Source: NORP309 sp964352735 (GTDB lineage Bacteria; Pseudomonadota; Gammaproteobacteria; Xanthomonadales; Marinicellaceae). Taken from it: a stretch of DNA of 64,000 bases. The notes beneath the pieces were generated by a model. The model ran no database searches, had not been told where the DNA came from, and worked only from the letters and a program-made list of their open reading frames with translations. Shown one piece after another: positions 46,432 to 55,269 of the stretch. Positions within the stretch are counted from its first letter, which is position 1. Every line of letters starts with the position of its first letter. The DNA lies in NCBI GenBank assembly GCA_964352735.1, contig CAYGTC010000007.1, positions 55,587 to 119,586 on the forward strand, given 5' to 3'. Made by a program: the position numbers and the translations under genes.

Positions 46432-49400
46432 TTATTTTAGATCTTTACCCTGATTGAGATTTTGGTATTGTTTTGGAGTCAGGCCATATTGTCTTTTGAA
46501 TAATTGTGAAAAATAAGATATAGACTTAAAACCGTTGGTGTCTGAAACAATAGAAACCTGTGTGCCTTTTTTCAAAGATTCGGCTGCTTTTTGTAACCTG
46601 AACTCTCTTAAAAAATCCAATGGCGTTCTATTGATTAATGCTTTGACCTTTCTTTGCAATTGTCTTTCATTGACAAACATCACATCTGCAATGTCTTTAA
46701 TAGTGATGGATGATTCTTGATAATATTCTTCGAAATAATTTTTTAACTTCTGTATGAATTGTTGATCAATTTTAGCCAAATCAGCATAAATCAGGGCTTT
46801 ATCAGCATTTTGATCATCAGGTATATTCTGTAATGCTTTGCTGAGTATGCCTCGAACATTTAAAATATTTTGAATTTGTAAATTCAATTCTTCGGCATCA
46901 AATGGTTTATTAAGGTACATATCAATGTTTTCTCTCCACCCTTTGATTCGACTTGACTTTTCATCCAATGCCGTAAGAATCACCAAAGGAATGTGCGAGG
47001 TGACCGTTTCTGAACGCAATCGTCGACACACTTGAAAACCATTCATACCCGGCATCATCACATCACAAATAATAATATCAGGCACATGTTTCAATGCTTT
47101 AGCTATACCGCTTTTGCCATCAGCAGCCGAAAGGCAATGATAGTTTTTTGATAAAATACCTTGAATATATGCCCGCATATCATCATTGTCTTCTATAACA
47201 AGCACCGTGGTTTGCTTATGTACATTGTCCTCAATGGTCAATGTAGGTGCATCAATTATGCTCACTGGTGCAGATAAAGCACTGTTATGTATCGGGAAAG
47301 AGACAGAAAATATCGACCCCATTCCCAGCTCACTGTCGAGCTGTACTTCTCCACCATTAAGAAAAGCCACCTCTTTCACCAATGCCAAACCTATTCCAAC
47401 CCCTTGTAAAGTTTGATGTTGCGACAATCGGTTAAATCTTTTAAAAATTTGTTTTTGGTCTTGTTCGCTTATACCTGGTCCGTTATCATCTACATAGATT
47501 CTTAGGTTTTCACCTTTTATTTCTGTACCAATTTTTATTTCTCCACCATCTGGTGTGTACTTGATGGCATTTGAAAGAAAATTACCCACTGTTGCTTCAA
47601 GTGCATCTTCGGTAATATTGATGCTGACTTCATCTAAGTGTTCAACGTGAATCATTAAACCCGACTTGTGGGCCAAGTGAATATAAGGCTCTATCAAGAC
47701 TTTAATACGAGTAGCCACATTGACTTCTTTTTTCTGATGAGGCCCATCTTCGGTTAACTGAGCTAAATTCAACATTTGATTGACCAATCGAAGCAGCCTT
47801 TTGGCGTTTCGTAAGACCATATCAAAGGTTTCTTTCTTGTGAGATTGCTGTTCTTCTTTTTTTAGTTCTGCAATTGGCCCCATGATTAATGTGATGGGGG
47901 TTCTGAATTCATGAGAAACATTAGAGAAAATTTCATTTTTTCTTTCCATCAAATCTTCTACAACCTGTTTTTGTTGTTGGATGTGATGAGTCTGTTTTTC
48001 CACTTGATTTTTTAAATAGCGATTAATTTTTTGTTGGGCTTTTATTTTATGACGAATAAATAACACAATGCCTAATAGCAGTAGTATCGCATATATCATA
48101 TAAGCCCACCAACTCAACCATGGCGCAGGATGAATGGTGAAATCCAATCGAGCAGACTCAATGTTCCAGTAACCATTCAAATCAGTTGACCTCAATTGTA
48201 AATGGTAATCACCAGATTTAAGGCCTGAAAAAATCAATTGATTATTATCCTTTGGTAAATCCACCCAATCAAGTATATTTGGCACTAATTTGTACTGGTA
48301 ATTTATGCCTTGAGGTTTGTGATAATTAAAGCTCACAAAATCCAATTTGATCACTTGATCTTTATAGCTGAAATCCAAATGATTGCTTTTGGAAATTTTT
48401 TCGTTCAAATAAAAACCAGTATTGGCCGCTGCATTGACACGAACCACCTCATTCATCAAGTGTAAGTCAGTGAAGATTGTTTTTGTGGTGCTTTTTCTAT
48501 CAACGATCATATCTGGATAGAATCCCACAAACCCTGAGCCGCCAGTAAAATAGAGCTTTCCTTTTTTATCAATGTGCTTATTGTAAGTAAGATCCAAATA
48601 ACTGTGCTGGTTTGAACCAAAATACAATTGAGTCATGCTTTGATCAATCTTTAATTTTATTATCCCTTTACGGCTTGAACACCACAGATTTGATGATTTT
48701 TCATCATAATGCATAAGTACAATCTGGTTATTCGATGAAAACAACACATCATCAAAATAGTGCTTAATTAAATGATTATCGTCGTTAAAATAGTACACAC
48801 CATGATTTCTGACACTCACAAAAATGTCATTATGATTGCCCAATTCAACATTAAGTATATCTTTATCAATCAAAAGACCATCACGATCTTTATATTCCTT
48901 GATCAAGCCATCACGTTTATCAAAATACAAAAGCCCTTGAGTTGTTGGCAAAAAGATTTCATTATCCTTACGAAACACATAATTCTTAAAACTAATCCTA
49001 TTGTATTTTTTATCAGGTACATCCATCAGAGATAACTGATTGCTTTTAAGAGAAAATTTATACAAACCTTCTGTGGTACCGACCAAAAGACTATCAGTTG
49101 TCAATTGCATGGAGAAAAATGTGGTTTTCCTTAATAAATCATTGCTGTAATTGACCACCGTTTCCAATAATGGCTCATAACTTAAAAAACCTTCTGAACT
49201 AGAAATCCAAAGTTTCTGGAGTGACTGACTAATAGAATAGATCGTCATATCTTTACTTGAATGAGTACTATCAATCAAAGCTGCATCCAAATTTATCATT
49301 TCACAATGATCGCTGCCATATTTGATCAGGCCATACTGAGTGCCTAACCACAAGTCGCCATTATCAGAACTTTCAATGCTTCTTATAACTGGACTGTTAA

Positions 49401-50439
49401 GGCAGTCAACACTGTTATGACTTGCCGTTTCGAATCCAAATGCCAATGATGATAAATCCAGCACATTTAACCCATATGAGAATCCTCCAATCCATAACAG
49501 ACCATCATTTGAGAGATAGAGTGACGTAATATTCTTATCATTTAAAGCATATTCAAGGCCTTTCTCATAAGTGAATTGATTAACAGATAAGTCTTTTGTA
49601 TTGATTTGAAAAACACCACCTCCTATGGTTGCCACCCAAATTTCATGTAATCGACCAACAATAGATAAAACCCTTGTAGTATTGGTCAAACGCGGCGCTT
49701 TAACAAATGTCCTTGACTGTAAATTGAACCTCATTAACTTTTCTGAGGTTGCCAACCACAGATAATCATCTTCATCAATGAAAAAGTCATGAATGGAAAG
49801 GCTGTTTTTTTCAAAAGATATAAACTCAAAATTTCCAGTGTTTACATTCGAAAGAAAAAAACCACCTTTGACACCAATCACTAAGGTGTCACTATTATGA
49901 TGTGTTATGGAATCAATTTTTTGCTTTGATGGTGCTAACAAAGATATATTATGTGGTTTTATGATTTTATTCATTAAAACCTGATAAACGCCCTGATCAG
50001 TTGCTAACCATAGATTATCACTCTGCTTATCATTCAAAATGTCAAAAACTGATACAAACCCACTATTTCCTTTATCGACTTTTACCAATCGATCATTTTC
50101 TAAATACAACAGACCATACTTCTGAGTACCAACCCACAACAATCCATTGTGATCTATTAATAATTTATTAATTTTAATAACTGAATTGATATGAGAAGCG
50201 TCAATTTTTTTAAAATTTCTGCCATCAAATGAATACAGACCTTCTCGAGTACCAATCCACATAAGCCCATTTGTATCTTGAGCAATCGATTTAATTGATG
50301 AATTAGCTAGGCCATGCTTATCGTCATAATGGTCGAAAACAGCGACGACTGCAAACAGCTTGTTTGATAAAAAAAGTAAAAACCACAAAATGGTCCAATA
50401 GTTTAATATGTTCTTTTTTGTCACACTGGCAAAAAACAA
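46432..50439 (-). CDS. Hybrid two-component sensor/response regulator (HTCC type)
   Basis: A single 1335-residue protein containing a whole signalling path. After a hydrophobic N-terminus (about residues 13-31) come two periplasmic Reg_prop beta-propellers with repeated GLLWVGT/GLMWIGT blades, and a Y_Y_Y domain (about 700-765). A membrane helix (about 775-795) leads to a HisKA domain with H843 in NVSHEFRTP and an HATPase domain with NFLSNAIKYTPDGG and DNGPGIS. A receiver follows with D1126 in IICDVMMPG, then a C-terminal AraC-type helix-turn-helix. Such hybrids are typical of Bacteroidetes glycan or peptide sensing and are less common in gammaproteobacteria. The ligand and regulon are unknown. 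Confidence 0.92.
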   Translation of the reverse strand: MFFASVTKKNILNYWTILWFLLFLSNKLFAVVAVFDHYDDKHGLANSSIKSIAQDTNGLMWIGTREGLYSFDGRNFKKIDASHINSVIKINKLLIDHNGLLWVGTQKYGLLYLENDRLVKVDKGNSGFVSVFDILNDKQSDNLWLATDQGVYQVLMNKIIKPHNISLLAPSKQKIDSITHHNSDTLVIGVKGGFFLSNVNTGNFEFISFEKNSLSIHDFFIDEDDYLWLATSEKLMRFNLQSRTFVKAPRLTNTTRVLSIVGRLHEIWVATIGGGVFQINTKDLSVNQFTYEKGLEYALNDKNITSLYLSNDGLLWIGGFSYGLNVLDLSSLAFGFETASHNSVDCLNSPVIRSIESSDNGDLWLGTQYGLIKYGSDHCEMINLDAALIDSTHSSKDMTIYSISQSLQKLWISSSEGFLSYEPLLETVVNYSNDLLRKTTFFSMQLTTDSLLVGTTEGLYKFSLKSNQLSLMDVPDKKYNRISFKNYVFRKDNEIFLPTTQGLLYFDKRDGLIKEYKDRDGLLIDKDILNVELGNHNDIFVSVRNHGVYYFNDDNHLIKHYFDDVLFSSNNQIVLMHYDEKSSNLWCSSRKGIIKLKIDQSMTQLYFGSNQHSYLDLTYNKHIDKKGKLYFTGGSGFVGFYPDMIVDRKSTTKTIFTDLHLMNEVVRVNAAANTGFYLNEKISKSNHLDFSYKDQVIKLDFVSFNYHKPQGINYQYKLVPNILDWVDLPKDNNQLIFSGLKSGDYHLQLRSTDLNGYWNIESARLDFTIHPAPWLSWWAYMIYAILLLLGIVLFIRHKIKAQQKINRYLKNQVEKQTHHIQQQKQVVEDLMERKNEIFSNVSHEFRTPITLIMGPIAELKKEEQQSHKKETFDMVLRNAKRLLRLVNQMLNLAQLTEDGPHQKKEVNVATRIKVLIEPYIHLAHKSGLMIHVEHLDEVSINITEDALEATVGNFLSNAIKYTPDGGEIKIGTEIKGENLRIYVDDNGPGISEQDQKQIFKRFNRLSQHQTLQGVGIGLALVKEVAFLNGGEVQLDSELGMGSIFSVSFPIHNSALSAPVSIIDAPTLTIEDNVHKQTTVLVIEDNDDMRAYIQGILSKNYHCLSAADGKSGIAKALKHVPDIIICDVMMPGMNGFQVCRRLRSETVTSHIPLVILTALDEKSSRIKGWRENIDMYLNKPFDAEELNLQIQNILNVRGILSKALQNIPDDQNADKALIYADLAKIDQQFIQKLKNYFEEYYQESSITIKDIADVMFVNERQLQRKVKALINRTPLDFLREFRLQKAAESLKKGTQVSIVSDTNGFKSISYFSQLFKRQYGLTPKQYQNLNQGKDLK

Positions 50440-50763
50440 TGGCAGTTTCTTTTAAAGCGCACATCATAACATAACCATACGCTGTATGATTATGGTTTTT
50501 TCAGTAGACAGATTAAAGTGCATTTATAAAAATTTAATCAATATGGGTATTTTCTTAGATTAATTCATCTCATATGATTCTGTAAATAGGTTTCATACCA
50601 AAAAATTGAATGATAGACACAAAAAAACAATTCAAAACCGCTGGCTATCGAATATATTTGACCATAAAGTATACAAATTTGGTTATCTTATAACCTAAAT
50701 TATTAAATATACGAAGATTACCTTCAATGAGAATTTTTTAAATCATCTAAATAACCATTATGT
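50440..50763. other. 324 bp intergenic region, no gene
   Basis: It lies between the hybrid sensor start and the small secreted protein stop. A stretch at about 50591-50630 (TTTCATACC, then AAAAAATTGAAT and an A-rich end) resembles a degenerate copy of the near-palindrome seen at 36243, 40632 and 51157. ATAACCATACGC and GTATGATTATGG near 50470-50495 form a loose dyad just before the sensor gene. Confidence 0.4.
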
Positions 50764-51042
50764 TTAATGGTACCACCAGGAGTAACACTCATCATCATGT
50801 GGGCGATCATCTTTTGGTGGCGCACCATCATCAGAATCAGCGTCACTAAATTGATCAATCAATGACTGCGGTGCAACAGGACATAACAATTCAGCCTCTG
50901 ATTGACCTAATTGTATATTGTGCTGGATGTATTCTACTCCATGAAATGCACAGGTTTTGGCCGTTGCATCTGCAGGTATACGTGCGTTAACATTTGAAAT
51001 CATTAGCCCTATTCCCGCCATAACCATAAAAAATCTATTCAT
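50764..51042 (-). CDS. Small secreted protein of unknown function
   Basis: A 92-residue protein from the ATG at 51042, which has an AAGG Shine-Dalgarno and begins a signal peptide (MNRFFMVMAGIGLMISNVNA). The reading frame is open further upstream but without a likely start. The mature part has three Cys (KTCAFHG, ELLCPVA, ECYSWWYH), an acidic stretch DADSDDGAPPKDDRPHDDE and an aromatic C-terminus. No family is recognised. Copy C of the recurrent motif lies about 115 nt upstream. Confidence 0.55.
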   Translation of the reverse strand: MNRFFMVMAGIGLMISNVNARIPADATAKTCAFHGVEYIQHNIQLGQSEAELLCPVAPQSLIDQFSDADSDDGAPPKDDRPHDDECYSWWYH

Positions 51043-51156
51043 TGTTCTTACCTTTATTTTTCTAAACATTATTGATACAGTGTCAACTGTCTGACAATTG
51101 TTCATTGTTTTTTGCGTTTTTTTGATGAATGTTATAAACCATATATTTTTTAATCT

Positions 51157-51176
51157 GATAAAAAATCGATTTCACC
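51157..51176 (-). repeat. Recurrent near-palindrome, copy C
   Basis: GATAAAAAATCGATTTCACC, with 16 or 17 of 20 positions shared with copies A and B and the same orientation. A CTATAAATAACA block follows, as in the other copies. It lies upstream of the small secreted protein gene. Confidence 0.5.
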
Positions 51177-51303
51177 TATAAATAACACTATTTATTATCA
51201 TATTAACTGGCATGATTAACATCATAATTATAAGTAAAAATTGAGAACAGGCAATGTGATGATATGCACAAAGGAGGAGTCTTAAAAACTCTCGGAGCCT
51301 TAA

Positions 51304-53667
51304 TTAACTTTGCAGCTGTTTAAGTGCTACCAGATCAACAAAATCCGCATCAGCATCCTTTAAAATTTCCATGCCTTTTGCAATGGATTGTTGAGCCTGA
51401 TTGTCATTACCGATTTGTTGATATATTTTCGCTTTTAATAAATGGGATTTTATAAATAATGGATTCCGATACAATATGAAATCCAGTTCTTTCAATGCTT
51501 GATCCGTTTTATTCATTTCAAAAAGAATATTGGCTTTACCATATATAAATAAATCAACCACATCAAAGGTTTCTAATCCAATGATTGATTGTTTTGAAGC
51601 TAAAATGGCTTCATCAAGTTGCGCAATTGATTTTTCTAAATCTCCTTGCCAATAAGAGACTCTTCCATTCCAGGCTATGATGTATTGATTATAGTAAGAT
51701 ACAGGGAATGTTTGCAAAAAAACCTCAAATTTAGCCAATTCTTGGGTAAACTTTTCTTCATCCTCCATCTCCATATAAATCAAAATATAGAAAACAGAAA
51801 TCAAATTAGTAAAGGGTGGTTTGGTATTCTCTTTTAAGGTTTGGGCATACTGTAGCGCTTTATCAAAATCACCTTGAGACATGTATAGCATGACCCGGCT
51901 TGTATCAACTGTAAACAGATATTGTAACGGAGACAGAATATTCTTAGCCGGTTCTTGCATGATTGTTAAGGTCTCTAATGCTCTTCTAATTTGTCCAGTC
52001 CTGGTAAATATGGATATTTTTTCATTCAAAATATTGAACTTTTCCAAATCACTGCTTGATTGAACAAGCAAGTCATCCAGTTTTTGCAAAGCCTGTCGAT
52101 AATCTCCGGTTAAGGCTATGGTACTGGCAATGGCCACTTCTGCTTCATAATCTTTACTGCCAAGGATACTGGCTTGTTGATACATAGCAATGGCTTTATC
52201 AAACATGCTGAACTGCCTGTATGCATTTGCGAGTTCCATATAAGCATCGACCTTATCAGGGTTGGCAGCTAAATATTTTTCTAATACTTCCAGTGTTTTA
52301 TCCTTCTCACCCTTGACCCGATAGATTCTTCCCAAATTAACAAATGTATTGTCATTATTACTGTCCAATGACAGTAGTTTCTCAAATTGTCTTTCAGCCT
52401 TATCCAATTGGTCATCAGAAAACAAGTACTTTCTGGCCAAAGCTGCATTGGCAATGGTACTGGTAGGGAATACTTTGGTCCATGTTTCAAGTACCAGCAA
52501 GGCATTTTCCTGCTGCCCATGCATATCAAAAAGATTGGCCCTGAGTTGAAAGACAGATTCTTTATAAATCTTATAATCCAACTCCAAAGCTTTTTTAGAC
52601 TGTTTAATGGCATTAGGGAAATCACCAACCGCCTGATAATAATTGGTTGCCAATACATTTGCCTCAGCAAAACTTTCATCCATTTCCAAGGCCATCAGTA
52701 CATCATCAATAGCGCCTTGATAATCATTGTCAAAAGTCACTTTATTTTTGGCCGATATGACGTATTTGATGGCCTCTAGATTGTTTGATGTGTGATCTGC
52801 AATGGCTAAATCAGGAATGATATTTCCTGAAGAATCATTTTTTTCCAATAAATAACTGCTGATATCATTAGATATTTGATCCAAAGCTTTAAATATATTG
52901 TCATTGATGGTATTAAGTACTTTTTCCATAATACCCGTTTCAACATTATACAGTTTAGCCTCAAATTGCAGCGCATCATTTTTATTGATAAAAGAACCCA
53001 AAACCAACCACTTTTGCGCATTATTATTAGCCACCTGTAAAGCCAGTGATAGCGGAACATTCAAAGAGCGGTTAAAGCCTTTATCGCTGAGTTCATTGAG
53101 AACATTTCTAGAATCATAAGGTGTTGTCACAGAGATATTTGGAGTCCTCTGTAAATCCTTACTGAATAACCAAGTAGCCCCATAACTCAACCAGTCTAAA
53201 TTACTGTCATTGGTTTGATTGTCCCAAAAAAATGAAATGACCTTATTATGAATGTTGTTATTCACCTCAATTGGTTCAACACGATCTACTGATTTTGTGA
53301 CTTGTGAAGTTGGTATTAAAGCATTAACTTGAGGCACATCCGGGCTATCAGGTATGATGACAGGCTTAATCAATACATTAATGGCAAAAAACGCAATAAT
53401 AACATTGACAGGTATACTGATGGCCTCGGTAATGGTCCACCGATCTTTACCAGGTCGGCCATGACCCCAAGCCAATAGAATGACAGAGGGCAAAAATGTT
53501 AGCATTCCAATAAAAACATAAGATGAAAATTGGCTGGATATACCAAAGCGATCACTCATCCAATCAGCAATTTCAACAAATAACCACACTGCCGCAACAT
53601 ACATCCCGATGATTTGAGGAATACGCCGATAAAAAATTTCTTCTATAAGTCCGCTATTGTTTGTCAT
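51304..53667 (-). CDS. Membrane-anchored TPR protein
   Basis: A 787-residue protein with an N-terminal region of about 100 residues holding three hydrophobic segments (FYRRIPQIIGMYVAAVWLFVE, a second at about 48-66 and a third at about 80-103). A domain of about 200 residues follows with WLSYGATWLFSKDLQRTPNISVTTP, resembling the FlgO/TolB-N-like part of adenylate-cyclase-associated TPR proteins. From about residue 290 to the end there are TPR units (for example AEANVLATNYYQAVGDFPNA and ANPDKVDAYMELANAYRQFS). Probably a scaffold or sensor; no catalytic domain is seen. A degenerate copy of the recurrent motif may lie near 53735-53760. Confidence 0.75.
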   Translation of the reverse strand: MTNNSGLIEEIFYRRIPQIIGMYVAAVWLFVEIADWMSDRFGISSQFSSYVFIGMLTFLPSVILLAWGHGRPGKDRWTITEAISIPVNVIIAFFAINVLIKPVIIPDSPDVPQVNALIPTSQVTKSVDRVEPIEVNNNIHNKVISFFWDNQTNDSNLDWLSYGATWLFSKDLQRTPNISVTTPYDSRNVLNELSDKGFNRSLNVPLSLALQVANNNAQKWLVLGSFINKNDALQFEAKLYNVETGIMEKVLNTINDNIFKALDQISNDISSYLLEKNDSSGNIIPDLAIADHTSNNLEAIKYVISAKNKVTFDNDYQGAIDDVLMALEMDESFAEANVLATNYYQAVGDFPNAIKQSKKALELDYKIYKESVFQLRANLFDMHGQQENALLVLETWTKVFPTSTIANAALARKYLFSDDQLDKAERQFEKLLSLDSNNDNTFVNLGRIYRVKGEKDKTLEVLEKYLAANPDKVDAYMELANAYRQFSMFDKAIAMYQQASILGSKDYEAEVAIASTIALTGDYRQALQKLDDLLVQSSSDLEKFNILNEKISIFTRTGQIRRALETLTIMQEPAKNILSPLQYLFTVDTSRVMLYMSQGDFDKALQYAQTLKENTKPPFTNLISVFYILIYMEMEDEEKFTQELAKFEVFLQTFPVSYYNQYIIAWNGRVSYWQGDLEKSIAQLDEAILASKQSIIGLETFDVVDLFIYGKANILFEMNKTDQALKELDFILYRNPLFIKSHLLKAKIYQQIGNDNQAQQSIAKGMEILKDADADFVDLVALKQLQS

Positions 53668-53866
53668 GATCTAATAATATCATCTTTATTGCCTAAAATA
53701 GAGATTGTAGACAAAAAAACAAACATAAAATTCCAATCTAAAACCCTACTTTTATCTAAATATAACATTATCAAAAACTAAAATTAGAACGAATTAATGA
53801 AGAAGGCATTTAAAAATGACAAAACTACAGATATAATAATTCGCAACATACAATTAGAGGATAATC

Positions 53867-54379
53867 ATGGTAACCATTACAGTTGATATAGATGAACAAG
53901 TCAAAGAGCATTTTAACAAATTCATAGAAAATCATGGCACCAATGTTGATGTAAAAGACATAGTTGAGGCGAAACAAAAAATTGCTGAAGTCAGAACTAG
54001 CAATTCCGATGGTTACGTTATAGAGCAAATTAACTCACTTGAAGCCATGTTATCAATGGTGGAAGACAAGATATGGAAAATAAATGACTCCAGCCTTGAA
54101 AAAATTAACGCGACCATAAAATACTTTGTTGACGACGATGATATCATTCCTGATCATATTCCTGGTATTGGCTACTTGGATGATTGCATCATTATTGATA
54201 GCACCATGGATGATGTATATGAAGAACTAATGGAATTTAAAGATTTTTGTAGAACTCGTTTGGTTTATGCTCAAGGTGAAGAATTCACTTTTGAAGACTG
54301 GAACAATGTCAAGAATCAAGAAGCCACCAGCAGAGTCAGAAACAGAATGTTAAGACGATCAAAAATGAGAAGAAGATAA
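53867..54379 (+). CDS. DUF1232 (YkvA-like) protein
   Basis: A 170-residue soluble protein. The core KYFVDDDDIIPDHIPGIGYLDD (about residues 84-105, broken by one extra Asp) is the DUF1232/YkvA signature. The N-terminal 60 residues are helical and charged, and the C-terminus is very basic (RVRNRMLRRSKMRRR). In YkvA the signature is next to hydrophobic segments, but this protein has few of them. Function unknown. A strong terminator follows. Confidence 0.7.
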   Translation: MVTITVDIDEQVKEHFNKFIENHGTNVDVKDIVEAKQKIAEVRTSNSDGYVIEQINSLEAMLSMVEDKIWKINDSSLEKINATIKYFVDDDDIIPDHIPGIGYLDDCIIIDSTMDDVYEELMEFKDFCRTRLVYAQGEEFTFEDWNNVKNQEATSRVRNRMLRRSKMRRR

Positions 54380-54408
54380 TCCTTGATGGACTATCCAACA
54401 TCATTACA

Positions 54409-54440
54409 TGCCCAAACACATAAAGTTTGGGCATTTTTTT
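54409..54440 (+). terminator. Rho-independent terminator
   Basis: TGCCCAAAC (54409-54417) and GTTTGGGCA (54425-54433) form a 9 bp stem with a 7 nt loop, followed by seven T. It separates the DUF1232 gene from the SDR gene. Confidence 0.9.
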
Positions 54441-54473
54441 ATCAATATCATTTATAAAAAAGAGGCTTAAACA

Positions 54474-55262
54474 ATGAATCTCAATCTCAGTGGCAAAACA
54501 GCATTAGTCTGCGGTTCTAGTCAAGGCATGGGTCAGGCCATCGCCATTCAATTGGCAAACCAAGGAGCCAATATTGTACTTTTTGCCAGAAACAAACAGG
54601 CCCTTGATGCGGTTCATCAACAACTTGATCATAGCCAAGGCCAAACTCACCACACATTAGTGGCTGATTTTTCGAATGTTGAACAAGTCAAAAGCACATT
54701 ATCTGACTTTATTAATTCAGGAAAATCCATAGAAATAGCCATCAACAATACAGGCGGACCAGCACCTGGTCCTGCCCACAATGCCAATAGTGAAGACTTT
54801 GTTGCTGCTTTTAGCCAACATTTGGTGTGTAACCATGAAATCATGAAGTTGTTATTACCCGGAATGCAAAGTGCTGGTTATGGCCGAATCATCAATGTCA
54901 TTTCTACCTCTGTTAAGCAACCCCTGACTGGATTAGGTGTGTCCAATACTGTCAGAGGGGCAGTGGCCAATTGGGCTAAAACACTGGCCAATGAACTCGG
55001 CCAATACAATATCACTGTTAACAATGTCTTACCTGGTGCGACAAACACTAAAAGACTGGATGCTATTATCAAAAACAAAGCGGCCAAACAAGGCGTCAGT
55101 GAACAAGAAATGGCCAACAAAGAAAAATCCATCATCCCTATGCGGAGATTTGGTGAAGCCAGTGAATTTGCGGATGTGGTTGGGTTTTTAGCATCACCTG
55201 CAGCAGGTTATGTCACAGGCATTAATTTACCTGTAGACGGTGGCCGCACTACTTGCTTATAA
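54474..55262 (+). CDS. Short-chain dehydrogenase/reductase, atypical active site
   Basis: SDR of 262 residues with the cofactor loop GSSQGMG (residues 14-20), NNTGGPAPGPA, the ISTSVKQPL strand and the C-terminal GYVTGINLPVDGG. At the usual YxxxK catalytic site the sequence reads GVSNTVRGAVANWAKTLA: Asn replaces Tyr and no Lys stands four residues later. This occurs in a subgroup annotated as beta-ketoacyl-reductase-like. The aldehyde dehydrogenase gene follows after 7 nt, so the two enzymes likely act in one pathway. GAGG lies 10 nt before the ATG. Confidence 0.82.
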   Translation: MNLNLSGKTALVCGSSQGMGQAIAIQLANQGANIVLFARNKQALDAVHQQLDHSQGQTHHTLVADFSNVEQVKSTLSDFINSGKSIEIAINNTGGPAPGPAHNANSEDFVAAFSQHLVCNHEIMKLLLPGMQSAGYGRIINVISTSVKQPLTGLGVSNTVRGAVANWAKTLANELGQYNITVNNVLPGATNTKRLDAIIKNKAAKQGVSEQEMANKEKSIIPMRRFGEASEFADVVGFLASPAAGYVTGINLPVDGGRTTCL

Positions 55263-55269
55263 TCCCGTT

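Noticed and set aside
53735..53760. Fourth strict copy of the near-palindrome
   Set aside because: Only the TTTTATCTA half and scattered flank bases match; kept as a possible degenerate copy in the text, not as a feature.
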